Source: Lactococcus taiwanensis (GTDB taxonomy: Bacteria > Bacillota > Bacilli > Lactobacillales > Streptococcaceae). Taken from it: a stretch of DNA of 64,000 bases. How positions within the stretch are numbered: the first letter of the stretch is position 1; each line of letters starts with the position of its first letter. The translations under genes and the position numbers were made by a program. Below, in pieces: positions 26,455 to 35,787 of this stretch. The notes beneath the pieces were generated by a model. That model saw only the letters and a program-made list of their open reading frames with translations, was not told the origin of the DNA and made no database searches. Where the stretch lies: positions 124,001-188,000 of the forward strand of contig NZ_BNDT01000002.1 of NCBI RefSeq assembly GCF_014905395.1, read 5' to 3'.

Positions 26455-28284
26455 TTACAAGCCTTTCAGGTCTGACAAAGCAGACTCGCGCAATGCCTTC
26501 TCTAACAGTTCTTGTTGGCGAACTTTTTCGGCTGGGGACCAACCTAAGAAATGGTTCATTACATTGATAACAGGGCCTTTGATTTTATCCACCCCTTCAA
26601 TCATGAAGAGGATATGGTTGGTCCGTCGGAGTAAATAATCCACTGGAGTTAGAACCATCTCGTCTTCTAAGGCATAACGCAACTTCGCTGATTCAGCAAG
26701 TGTTAATCCTTCGTAAGGTTCCATTTCCTTAGCGTATTCAAAGATTTTTAAGGAGTTCATGCCATAGAAATCAGCAATATAAGTCGCTTCCGCTTCGCTT
26801 AATCCAGCTTTGACTCCAATTTTCATATTTTGAGTAACCGTTTCTGCTACTTTTGTAGGATCGAATTCTCCGCCCGAAATTTGACATTTTTTGGAGTCTA
26901 TAGGTGTAAATTTTAAACCGTAATCTTCATCTAGCAATTGACAGATTAATTCCATTGCACCTGCTGCCATCTTCCGGTAGTCTGTTATTTTGCCCCCTGC
27001 AAGTGTAATTAAACCATCAGTTTCACGCTCTAAGGAACTCCCTCGAGAGACAGAAGAAGGGGCATCCCCTTTTTCAGACAGACTGGCTTCTAAGTGATTA
27101 AGGATATGTTCCACTTCAGCCTTTGTCGCTGTCTTATTTTGATAACGCATAACAGCATTAACGACCAAATCAAAACTTTTTTCAGAAACGGCTCCATTAT
27201 CACCCCCATTGTAATCCGAGCCAGCATTCCCTCCAAGTAAGGGTCTTAAGCCAGCCCAAGAGGCCTCAATATCATCCAGTGTCAGCTTAGCATCCGGATA
27301 ACGGAAATTGATTACATCAAGTAAGTAGTCAACATCTTCTTGAGTCACCTTAGGGTCAGTGAAGTCGCCATGATAGTCTGTATCTGTTGTCCCAAAATAA
27401 GTTTTATTTTCACGAGGAATCGCAAATACCATACGTTTGTCATGTTTTCCCGTATCGAAATATGTCGGTTGTGGGATTGGCAGTTTTTCGGAGTCGACAA
27501 CAAGATGAACGCCTTTAGTGGGACGCATTTTAGGAACAATAGCGCGCGTAAAGTTCAAATATCGAATCTTATCTACCCATGGACCACTTGTATTGATAAC
27601 GAGGCGAGCCTTTACTTCCACGACCTGATTAGTTAGAAGATCGCGCGCACGCACACCAGCTATCTGACCATCTTCATAGAGGAAATCGATCACTTTCATC
27701 TTACTGATGGCATAGGCACCAAGTTCTACGGCTTTTTTGACATTATCAATAACCAGCCGTGCATCGTTGTTACGATAATCCAAATAAATACCGGCACCTT
27801 GGAGGCCTTCTTTTTTTATCATCGGTTCTCGGCGTAACACTTCCTCAGGTGAGATGGTGTAATTGGCATAGGTAGAATGCTCAATACCAGCCAGCCTGTC
27901 ATACAAATCCATGGCAATCTTTACTGAGAACATATCAAAGGTCGTAGGACCTTCGTCGTTATAAATTGGTAGTAGCATAGGATCTGGTTTAGGAATATGT
28001 GGAGCAATCCCTTGCACAATTGCACGTTCTGATACGGTGTCGGAGACCACCTCAACGTCGAAATTTTTTAAATACCGAATCCCTCCGTGGACTAATTTGG
28101 TAGAGCGTGATGAAGTACCTTCAGCAAAGTCTTGCATCTCAAGCATTGCAACTTTCATACCTGATCCTGCTGCTTGCAACGTTAAGCCGGCACCCGTAAT
28201 ACCCCCACCAATAACCAATAGATCAAGCTCATCATCTTGAATTGCTCGAATTGCTTCTTGTCTTGTTTTCTTTGAAAATGCCAT
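26455..28284 (-). CDS. glpO: Alpha-glycerophosphate oxidase
   Basis: A 609-aa flavoprotein that oxidises glycerol-3-phosphate to dihydroxyacetone phosphate with oxygen, releasing hydrogen peroxide. The FAD-binding LLVIGGGITGAG lies near residue 18, then GTSSRSTKLVHGGIRYLK and the C-terminal GlpA/GlpD domain. The length and the lactic acid bacterial operon context favour GlpO (oxidase) over the respiratory GlpD. It lies between glpK and glpF, 29 bp after glpK. Confidence 0.92.
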   Translation of the reverse strand: MAFSKKTRQEAIRAIQDDELDLLVIGGGITGAGLTLQAAGSGMKVAMLEMQDFAEGTSSRSTKLVHGGIRYLKNFDVEVVSDTVSERAIVQGIAPHIPKPDPMLLPIYNDEGPTTFDMFSVKIAMDLYDRLAGIEHSTYANYTISPEEVLRREPMIKKEGLQGAGIYLDYRNNDARLVIDNVKKAVELGAYAISKMKVIDFLYEDGQIAGVRARDLLTNQVVEVKARLVINTSGPWVDKIRYLNFTRAIVPKMRPTKGVHLVVDSEKLPIPQPTYFDTGKHDKRMVFAIPRENKTYFGTTDTDYHGDFTDPKVTQEDVDYLLDVINFRYPDAKLTLDDIEASWAGLRPLLGGNAGSDYNGGDNGAVSEKSFDLVVNAVMRYQNKTATKAEVEHILNHLEASLSEKGDAPSSVSRGSSLERETDGLITLAGGKITDYRKMAAGAMELICQLLDEDYGLKFTPIDSKKCQISGGEFDPTKVAETVTQNMKIGVKAGLSEAEATYIADFYGMNSLKIFEYAKEMEPYEGLTLAESAKLRYALEDEMVLTPVDYLLRRTNHILFMIEGVDKIKGPVINVMNHFLGWSPAEKVRQQELLEKALRESALSDLKGL

Positions 28285-28313
28285 TTTATTTCTCCTCCAT
28301 ATATCATTTCATA

Positions 28314-29842
<1,529 letters not shown>

Positions 29843-29954
29843 ATATTTATATTGTAGCATGAGTATTCTAAAAAAAACTTTCAAAAACTAACTTTTTTTA
29901 AAAGTTTTTGAAAGCGGTAATAAAAAAGAAAAATTCTTTCTAAAGCGAAAGAAT

Positions 29955-31406
29955 TTAATGAGAAAGTCTGTTTTGTTTGAGGAGTTCAATTTTTTGAGTC
30001 AATAAGTGGAGGTTTTGTTCAAGGTTAAAATCATCTAGAAGATAGACATTTTCACGTGGCTCTTCTCGTTGATTTGAAACTAACAAGTCATAACTTTTGT
30101 CAGGATTGAAAGGTTCGATGCTGATATTTTCAATACTCCGAAGCTGTGATTTGAGGAGTTGTTCTAAAGGGATGTGGAAAGAAGGGTCTTCGGAGAGGTC
30201 ATAAGCAATCGTGACTTGACGTGTAAAAAGTACCTCTAAGAGGAGTAACATATTCGTGTAACCGAATTCGAGGTCATTAAAGCCATTCTGTTGCGGAAAA
30301 TAAGACTGCGCTATTTCCAATAGCTTTTTGAGGAGGTGCTGTAGGCTCTGATCCATCATGTTTTTTTCATAGTCCATGAGTTGAACTTTTTGGTATCTAG
30401 AAAGTGTTCCCTTAAAAAAGTAGAAGCGATTGTTCACTTGAGAAAGTTGATAGCTGAAACTTTTTTCTTCTTCTATAGCGAGACGATGTGTTTGATAATG
30501 TTTGAGGGCGCGTTCCCGTATAGCAATATCCAGCAAGACGACCGGAATCTTTTGACTTTGGCTGACGTAAAAACGATAGTAATCTTCTCGAGACAAAATA
30601 TAAAAAGAAATTAAAAACTCAAAGAAAATAATGGTTTCATAATTTTCTTTGCTGACTTTATCTTCATAAATAGACTGATAAAAAACAGAGTCTAGAAGTT
30701 GATAGAGATGATTATCCTGATAAAAACTTTTCTGTTTTTGGGCCAGCTGATTTTTTCGGCTTTCAACCATTTTTCGTTGATCAGCGATACGTAGCCAACA
30801 GTTTATTTTGGCTTGACTACTTGGTGAAAAACGAACACGAAGAGTCTCTTCTAATAAGTTCACAACTTGTTGACTTTGCTTGCTCGGAGATAGAAAGGAA
30901 GGACGGAAATTGGGATGGAGGGTTTGCCAAAGAAGGTAGTAGAAGTAACGTATTTGACTTTCTTCGCCGTTCATCTGATTATTTTTTATTACTAAATCAA
31001 AGGGTTTTAAGAGGATGTTTAGTTCTTTGATTTTGCGAAAAAGGGTGGATTCACTAATCATGAGATGTGCTGACAGGCTGGTAATTGTAAGAGCCTGTTT
31101 TTCAAGCAAAGCGCAAAGTAAGTTGTATTTGATGCTTTCTTTAACAAAAGCGCCCAATATTTTATCAAAAGTTTTGCCAGTTGAGAGGCGGGCGTAAATA
31201 TGGTTCGCATTTCTGATCATTTGAAAACACTGATGCACTTTGCCCCAATCCTGTAAATCTTCTAAGTAGAGCTCGAGAGAGGGACGTGAGAGTCTGATCT
31301 GCTCACCTAGCTGAGAAAGTGTAGGCGGATTTTTTTCTGAAATTAGTTGTTTGAGCAGTTCAAGTTGAAGTTGCTCTTTTTTTTCTAGTAATATTTCGAG
31401 ATTCAC
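29955..31406 (-). CDS. Mga-like helix-turn-helix regulator, putative glp activator
   Basis: About 483 aa from GTG 31406, chosen because GAGGA lies 5 nt upstream (GTG 31418 is an in-frame alternative). Two N-terminal helix-turn-helix regions (LSQLGEQIRLSRPSLELYLEDL near 35 and ALTITSLSAHLMISESTLFRKI near 110) and a long helical body resemble the Mga/PRD regulators. It is encoded directly upstream of glpKOF in the same orientation but separated by the operon promoter region, so it probably controls glycerol use. The effector is unknown. Confidence 0.75.
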   Translation of the reverse strand: MNLEILLEKKEQLQLELLKQLISEKNPPTLSQLGEQIRLSRPSLELYLEDLQDWGKVHQCFQMIRNANHIYARLSTGKTFDKILGAFVKESIKYNLLCALLEKQALTITSLSAHLMISESTLFRKIKELNILLKPFDLVIKNNQMNGEESQIRYFYYLLWQTLHPNFRPSFLSPSKQSQQVVNLLEETLRVRFSPSSQAKINCWLRIADQRKMVESRKNQLAQKQKSFYQDNHLYQLLDSVFYQSIYEDKVSKENYETIIFFEFLISFYILSREDYYRFYVSQSQKIPVVLLDIAIRERALKHYQTHRLAIEEEKSFSYQLSQVNNRFYFFKGTLSRYQKVQLMDYEKNMMDQSLQHLLKKLLEIAQSYFPQQNGFNDLEFGYTNMLLLLEVLFTRQVTIAYDLSEDPSFHIPLEQLLKSQLRSIENISIEPFNPDKSYDLLVSNQREEPRENVYLLDDFNLEQNLHLLTQKIELLKQNRLSH

Positions 31407-31494
31407 TAGAATCCTCACTTTTTAAATAACTTTTTGTTTTGTAAACGCTCTTATATTTTAACATATTTCTTTTTTGGGAGAAGAAAAAGCGTTC

Positions 31495-31530
31495 AAAAAA
31501 AGACGAAGCAGGTTATGCTTCGTCTTTTTT
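31495..31530 (-). terminator. Terminator after tRNA-Leu
   Basis: AAAAAAGACGAAGCA-GGTTA-TGCTTCGTCTTTTTT. Symmetric; on the minus strand it follows the tRNA gene. Confidence 0.9.
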
Positions 31531-31536
31531 GAATGA

Positions 31537-31622
31537 TGCGGTGGGAGGGACTTGAACCCTCACGACCTAAAGCGGTCACAGGATCCTTAATCCTGCGCGT
31601 CTGCCAATTCCGCCACCACCGC
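31537..31622 (-). tRNA. tRNA-Leu (anticodon AAG)
   Basis: An 86-nt class II tRNA on the minus strand: acceptor GCGGTGG/CCACCGC, anticodon stem CAGGA/TCCTG around loop TTAAGGA (anticodon AAG), long variable arm ACCGC...GGT, T-loop GGTTCAAGTCC, discriminator A. CCA is not encoded. Confidence 0.95.
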
Positions 31623-31681
31623 AAAACAGTACTTTAATATAGTACCATTTCTTATAAAATTGTGCAAGTATGAACTGATTT

Positions 31682-32968
31682 TTAGACGGAGAGCCCTATT
31701 AGTTCACTAATTTGATCTGTTGCATGAAGGCCTGCAACATAACCTGTTACAAAAGCACAAGTAATATTGTAGCCTCCTGTATAGCCGTTAATATCTAAAA
31801 GTTCACCTGTCATAAATAAGCCTGCCGTTTTTTTACTTTCAAGTGTTTTAGGGTTAATCTCCTTGAGAGTAACACCTCCACCCGTTACGAAGGATTTTTC
31901 TATCGGAAAAGTATGTTGGATATTAATTGGAAAGGCTTTGAAGCTTTCTGCTAAATGTTGAAGTTGCTGAGGTGAAAGACTTTTGGCAGGGAGGTTGCTC
32001 TCAATTTTATTGAATGCTAAGAGAAAAAGGAGCATCCGTTCCTGGGTGAGAGGGGCTAGAGCATTTTTGACAGACTTGTCAGTAGCTGATAGCTTGGTCA
32101 GCTTATCCGTTAATTGAGCAAGGGATTGGTCAGGGAACTGATCGAGATGCACTGTGACAGAGGCTTGGCCTTTAGAGAGTAATTGATTGATAAAACTAGA
32201 ACAACGCAAAGCAGCTGGCCCAGAAAGTCCAAAATGTGTAAAGAGCAAATCGTGTTGATGAGCAATGACCGTCTTTCCCTTGGCGTTCAGAACAGAGAGC
32301 TGGACTTCGCGCAGAGAGATTCCTTGTAAACTTTTATTTTGGACAAAAGAATCATCAGACAGAAGGGCTGACTCCGTTGCATAGAGGGAGCTGATTGTGT
32401 GACCCGCTGTGCGTGCGAGACGATAACCATCCCCTGTGGATCCTGTCGAGGGATAGGCGCGTCCCCCTGTTGAGAGCACCACTGACGGTGCGTGAAATGT
32501 TTCTTGATCAGTTACAACACCCTGGACTTTTCCGTCTTCAAGAAGGAGATCGGTGACAGCTTGATTGGGGAAGTAGCTGACATGGAGACTTAATAATTTG
32601 TTAAATAATGCATCAACAATTGTTTTTGATTTATTAGTCACAGGGAACATGCGCCCATGATCTTCCTCTTTCAAGGGGACACCATTGCGTTCAAAAAAAT
32701 CGATAATGTCAAGATTAGAAAATTGAGAGAATGCGGAATAAAGAAAGCGCCCGTTGCCAGGAACATTGGACAATATTTCGTCGACAGAACGTGCATTGGT
32801 GACATTACAGCGACCACCACCGGTCATCAGTAATTTTTTACCTACTTTTTTATTTTTATCAATTAAAGCCACTCGTGCGCCTCGTTGTGCAGCTGAAATA
32901 GCTGCCATCATGCCGGATGGTCCTCCACCTACGACAAGGACATCGAAATTTTTTTCTGTTTTAGTCAT
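31682..32968 (-). CDS. HI0933-family FAD-dependent oxidoreductase (YhiN/BaiN-like)
   Basis: A 428-aa flavoprotein: N-terminal FAD-binding FDVLVVGGGPSGMMAA, KKLLMTGGGRCNVTN, and the C-terminal TGELLDINGYTGGYN motif of the HI0933 family. The physiological substrate is unknown. It is divergent from nnrD with only 37 bp between start codons. Its extended -10 (TG-G-TAAAAT) ends 6 nt before ATG and there is no ribosome site, so it appears leaderless. Two partly overlapping ACTGAC palindromes lie inside the gene. Confidence 0.87.
   Translation of the reverse strand: MTKTEKNFDVLVVGGGPSGMMAAISAAQRGARVALIDKNKKVGKKLLMTGGGRCNVTNARSVDEILSNVPGNGRFLYSAFSQFSNLDIIDFFERNGVPLKEEDHGRMFPVTNKSKTIVDALFNKLLSLHVSYFPNQAVTDLLLEDGKVQGVVTDQETFHAPSVVLSTGGRAYPSTGSTGDGYRLARTAGHTISSLYATESALLSDDSFVQNKSLQGISLREVQLSVLNAKGKTVIAHQHDLLFTHFGLSGPAALRCSSFINQLLSKGQASVTVHLDQFPDQSLAQLTDKLTKLSATDKSVKNALAPLTQERMLLFLLAFNKIESNLPAKSLSPQQLQHLAESFKAFPINIQHTFPIEKSFVTGGGVTLKEINPKTLESKKTAGLFMTGELLDINGYTGGYNITCAFVTGYVAGLHATDQISELIGLSV
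32064..32085. repeat. ACTGAC palindrome inside the flavoprotein gene (one mismatch)
   Basis: TTGAC-AGACTT-GTCAG core, read on the minus strand as ATDKSVK; overlaps the next copy by 3 bp. Confidence 0.75.
32083..32104. repeat. ACTGAC palindrome inside the flavoprotein gene (one mismatch)
   Basis: CTGAT-AGCTTG-GTCAG core, read on the minus strand as KLTKLSA. Confidence 0.75.
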
Positions 32969-33005
32969 GGTTTAATTTTACCATGAAATGCGGTAAAATA
33001 GCAGT
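32969..33005. promoter_or_regulatory. 37-bp bidirectional promoter of two leaderless genes
   Basis: A minus-strand TAAAAT (32975-32980) lies 6 nt before the flavoprotein ATG. A plus-strand TAAAAT (32994-32999) lies 6 nt before the nnrD ATG. The two promoters must share or overlap their -35 contacts. Confidence 0.6.
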
Positions 33006-33833
33006 ATGATTGAACTGACAGATGATATTTTATTTAAAACAATAACAAAAAGACCAGCGCATTCTCATAAGGGAACATTTGGCCGTTTTCTCATCATTGG
33101 AGGCAATGAAACCTATGGGGGCGCAGCTATTTTAGCAGCCTCAAGTGCTGTTTATTCTGGTGCAGGATTAGTGAGTGTGGCGACCGCGCCTTGCAATCAT
33201 GCTGCTTTGCATGCCCGGTTACCAGAAGCCATGGTGGCAGACTATGGGGATAGAGCACAAGTAAAATCACTTCTTGCAAGTGCTGATGTGATTGTTATTG
33301 GTCCAGGTCTTGGTTTAAACAGGGGGGATTTGGTTGAGTTAGTGATGGAGGAGGTGCGTGAGGAGCAGTGGGTAGTTGCTGATGGTTCTGCCCTTACGCT
33401 TATTGCGCAGAGACAGCTTGCTTTACCTTTTCCACATAAGACAGTCCTCACTCCGCATGAGAAGGAACTGGAGCGTCTTTCTGGACTAAAAATTGGGGGG
33501 CAAACTGTGCCGAAAGTTCAGGAATTTGTGGAGGAGTTGGGCGCTGTTGTCGTAGCTAAATCTTCGGAAACAAAAATTTTTGTACCCGGACAAGAAGTTT
33601 ATGGTTTAACGATAGGTACTCCTGCACAAGCAACGGGTGGCATGGGTGATACGCTCGCAGGCATCATCGGGAGTTTTCTTGGGCAGTTTACTACAGAAAA
33701 TTTACAAGCCATCACGGCGGCGACTTATCTTCATAGTAAGATTGCAAAGGAGCTTGCAAAGACAGCTTACGTTGTCTTACCTACTCATTTGATTGAAGAG
33801 TTGCCCCGAATGATGAAGAAATATGAAGTATAA
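33006..33833 (+). CDS. nnrD: ADP-dependent NAD(P)H-hydrate dehydratase
   Basis: A 275-aa ribokinase-like enzyme that repairs hydrated NAD(P)H using ADP (or ATP). It shows HSHKGTFGRFLIIGG, VIGPGLG, TPHEKELERL and the ATGGMGDTLAGIIG anion hole. It is the stand-alone C-terminal half of the YjeF pair; no epimerase domain is fused. ATG 33006 is 6 nt after a TAAAAT -10 and has no ribosome site. Confidence 0.9.
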   Translation: MIELTDDILFKTITKRPAHSHKGTFGRFLIIGGNETYGGAAILAASSAVYSGAGLVSVATAPCNHAALHARLPEAMVADYGDRAQVKSLLASADVIVIGPGLGLNRGDLVELVMEEVREEQWVVADGSALTLIAQRQLALPFPHKTVLTPHEKELERLSGLKIGGQTVPKVQEFVEELGAVVVAKSSETKIFVPGQEVYGLTIGTPAQATGGMGDTLAGIIGSFLGQFTTENLQAITAATYLHSKIAKELAKTAYVVLPTHLIEELPRMMKKYEV

Positions 33834-33836
33834 AAG

Positions 33837-33858
33837 TTACTGACAGAGCTGTCAGTAA
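33837..33858. repeat. ACTGAC palindrome, perfect, terminator-like
   Basis: TTACTGAC-AGAGCT-GTCAGTAA, a full 22-bp palindrome followed by CTTTTT, right after nnrD. Confidence 0.93.
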
Positions 33859-33884
33859 CTTTTTCTGCTATTTTTATTCAAAAA

Positions 33885-33893
33885 TGCTATAAT
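33885..33893 (+). promoter_or_regulatory. Extended -10 promoter of the ABC exporter operon
   Basis: TG-C-TATAAT ends 7 nt before the ATG of the short leader ORF at 33901. Confidence 0.7.
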
Positions 33894-33900
33894 ATGAGTC

Positions 33901-33939
33901 ATGAAACTAATGGCATTAAATATAAACTACAAACAATAG
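33901..33939 (+). CDS. 12-aa leader ORF upstream of the ABC exporter
   Basis: ATG at 33901 starts a 12-codon ORF, MKLMALNINYKQ, ending 36 nt before the first exporter gene. The -10 is 7 nt upstream, so the transcript would begin at this ATG. Exporter operons such as bmrCD of Bacillus subtilis are controlled through a translated leader peptide; by analogy this ORF could sense ribosome stalling. No terminator hairpin is visible between it and the exporter, so any mechanism is unproven. Confidence 0.4.
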   Translation: MKLMALNINYKQ

Positions 33940-33975
33940 TTTTAAATTTTTGATGGGGAAGAAAAAGGAGATGCG

Positions 33976-35787
33976 ATGTTAAACATAGGCCGCCGCTATT
34001 TAAATTTTTGGCCCGTCTTTTGGGCGCTTTTTTTATTAATCATCCAAGTTGTGACCAACCTCTGGTTACCAACGATTACCGCAGATATCATCAATAAAGG
34101 GATTGCCCAATCCGATATGACCTATATTTGGACGATGGGTGCTGTAATGCTCGCTGTTGCCCTTATCAGCTGGCTTTCTGCAATAGGAAATGTTTATTTT
34201 GCGTCGAAGCAATCCCAAGGGTTGGGGAAAAAATTGCGAGGGGATTTATTTAAAAAAATCCTTTTTATGGATGAGCGAAATTTTCAGGATTTTGGTGATG
34301 CTACACTGATCACACGCACAACGAATGATGTGACGCAGTTGCAAAATGTGTTTCAGACCATGTTGCGCATGATGTTGATGGCGCCTATGATGTTGATTGG
34401 TTCTATCTTTATGGCATGGCATTTGTCGCATGACTTGATGTTGGTTTTTGTGGTTGCTCTGCCTGTATTGGCCTTAGCAGTCGTGATTAACATTGCGATT
34501 GCCATGCCTCGTTTTCGTAGCATGCAAACGAAGATCGATAAGATTAACCTTATTTTTCAGCAGGGTTTAACAGGGGTACGAGTGATTCGGGCCTTTAACC
34601 GGGATGATTATGAGATAGAAAAGTTTGATGAGGCCAACCGGGATTTGACCCATACAAGCCGAGTTGTTCTGACTACGATTGCCTTATTAATGCCAATCAT
34701 GACTGTGATTCTAAGTTTCACAAATATTGGAATCGTCTGGTTTGGCGCACGTTTAATTAGTCAAAAAATGATGGAGATGGGAGCGCTTGTCGCCTTTTTG
34801 ACTTATGCGACTCAGATACTGATGAGCTTTATGCAGCTTTCGGCAGTTGCGGTGATGGTCCCACGTGCTCAGGTTTCAGCTCAGCGTGTTCGTGAGGTTT
34901 TGGAAAAGGAAGATAAAATCAAAGATCCAAACCCTACTGTTGCGAAGGAACGATTGCCAGAGCTATCACGGCATGCTTTGCAATTGGAGCAGGTCAGCTT
35001 TAAATTTGATGCAGCGGCACGAGAGGTGCTGACGGATCTGTCAGTGACTGTTGAACAAGGCGAAACACTTGCCATTATTGGTGGAACAGGGGCTGGCAAG
35101 ACGACACTTTTGCATTTAATTGCCCGCCTGATGGATCCAACTTCGGGAAAGGTCAAGCTGGATGGCGATGACATTCGTCTACTTTCTCAACATGTGCTCC
35201 GTGAAAAGGTGGCATTGACACAACAAAAGGCAGTCCTGTTTTCAGGAACAGTACGCTCTAATTTATTGTTGGGAAAAGCAGATGCTACTGATGAGGAGAT
35301 GTGGGAAGCGCTCTCTCTTGCACAAGCGGTGGATTTTGTTAAAGAACAGGGCGGACTAGATTTGGTTGTCGAGCAAAATGGGGCCAATTTTAGTGGGGGT
35401 CAACGACAACGCCTGGCGATTGCACGGACACTCATTAAACCCGCTGAGCTCTATTTATTTGATGATTCTTTTTCTGCATTAGATTTTGCGACAGACCGTA
35501 AGCTTCGCCAAGCTATTGCGCATTCTCAAAAGCACCAAGATAAGATAAAACTCATTGTTGCACAACGTATCGCAACGGTGATGACTGCTGATCAAATCAT
35601 GGTATTGGAGAATGGCCATATTGCAGGGTTGGGGACACATGAAAAGCTGGCCCAGACTTGTCCAGCTTATCAGGAAATTATGCGCTCACAACTTTCAGAC
35701 CAAGATTTACAAAAGTTGGGTGTCAATTGGAAGCAGTGGGAAAATGAAACTTCAACTGCTCTCTTGAAAGGAGGACAAGACTTATGA
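33976..35787 (+). CDS. Heterodimeric ABC multidrug exporter, degenerate subunit
   Basis: A 603-aa type IV ABC exporter half-transporter with six membrane segments (to about 320) and a nucleotide-binding domain. Walker A GGTGAGKTT is near 369, signature FSGGQRQRLAIART, and Walker B LYLFDDSFSALD near 491. The catalytic Glu after Walker B is Asp, marking the degenerate site seen in BmrC/LmrC-type subunits. AAAAGGAG ribosome site. It overlaps the partner gene by 4 bp (ATGA). An ACTGAC palindrome lies inside, read as LTDLSV. Confidence 0.92.
   Translation: MLNIGRRYLNFWPVFWALFLLIIQVVTNLWLPTITADIINKGIAQSDMTYIWTMGAVMLAVALISWLSAIGNVYFASKQSQGLGKKLRGDLFKKILFMDERNFQDFGDATLITRTTNDVTQLQNVFQTMLRMMLMAPMMLIGSIFMAWHLSHDLMLVFVVALPVLALAVVINIAIAMPRFRSMQTKIDKINLIFQQGLTGVRVIRAFNRDDYEIEKFDEANRDLTHTSRVVLTTIALLMPIMTVILSFTNIGIVWFGARLISQKMMEMGALVAFLTYATQILMSFMQLSAVAVMVPRAQVSAQRVREVLEKEDKIKDPNPTVAKERLPELSRHALQLEQVSFKFDAAAREVLTDLSVTVEQGETLAIIGGTGAGKTTLLHLIARLMDPTSGKVKLDGDDIRLLSQHVLREKVALTQQKAVLFSGTVRSNLLLGKADATDEEMWEALSLAQAVDFVKEQGGLDLVVEQNGANFSGGQRQRLAIARTLIKPAELYLFDDSFSALDFATDRKLRQAIAHSQKHQDKIKLIVAQRIATVMTADQIMVLENGHIAGLGTHEKLAQTCPAYQEIMRSQLSDQDLQKLGVNWKQWENETSTALLKGGQDL
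35026..35047. repeat. ACTGAC palindrome inside the ABC exporter gene (perfect core)
   Basis: CTGAC-GGATCT-GTCAG core, read as LTDLSV. Confidence 0.85.

Noticed and set aside
31067-31088. Half palindrome inside the Mga-like regulator gene
   Set aside because: GCTGAC is present but the other arm reads GTAAT; it is within chance expectation for one half-site.
33940-33975. Transcription attenuator between the leader ORF and the exporter
   Set aside because: No stem with a T-run is present in these 36 bases.
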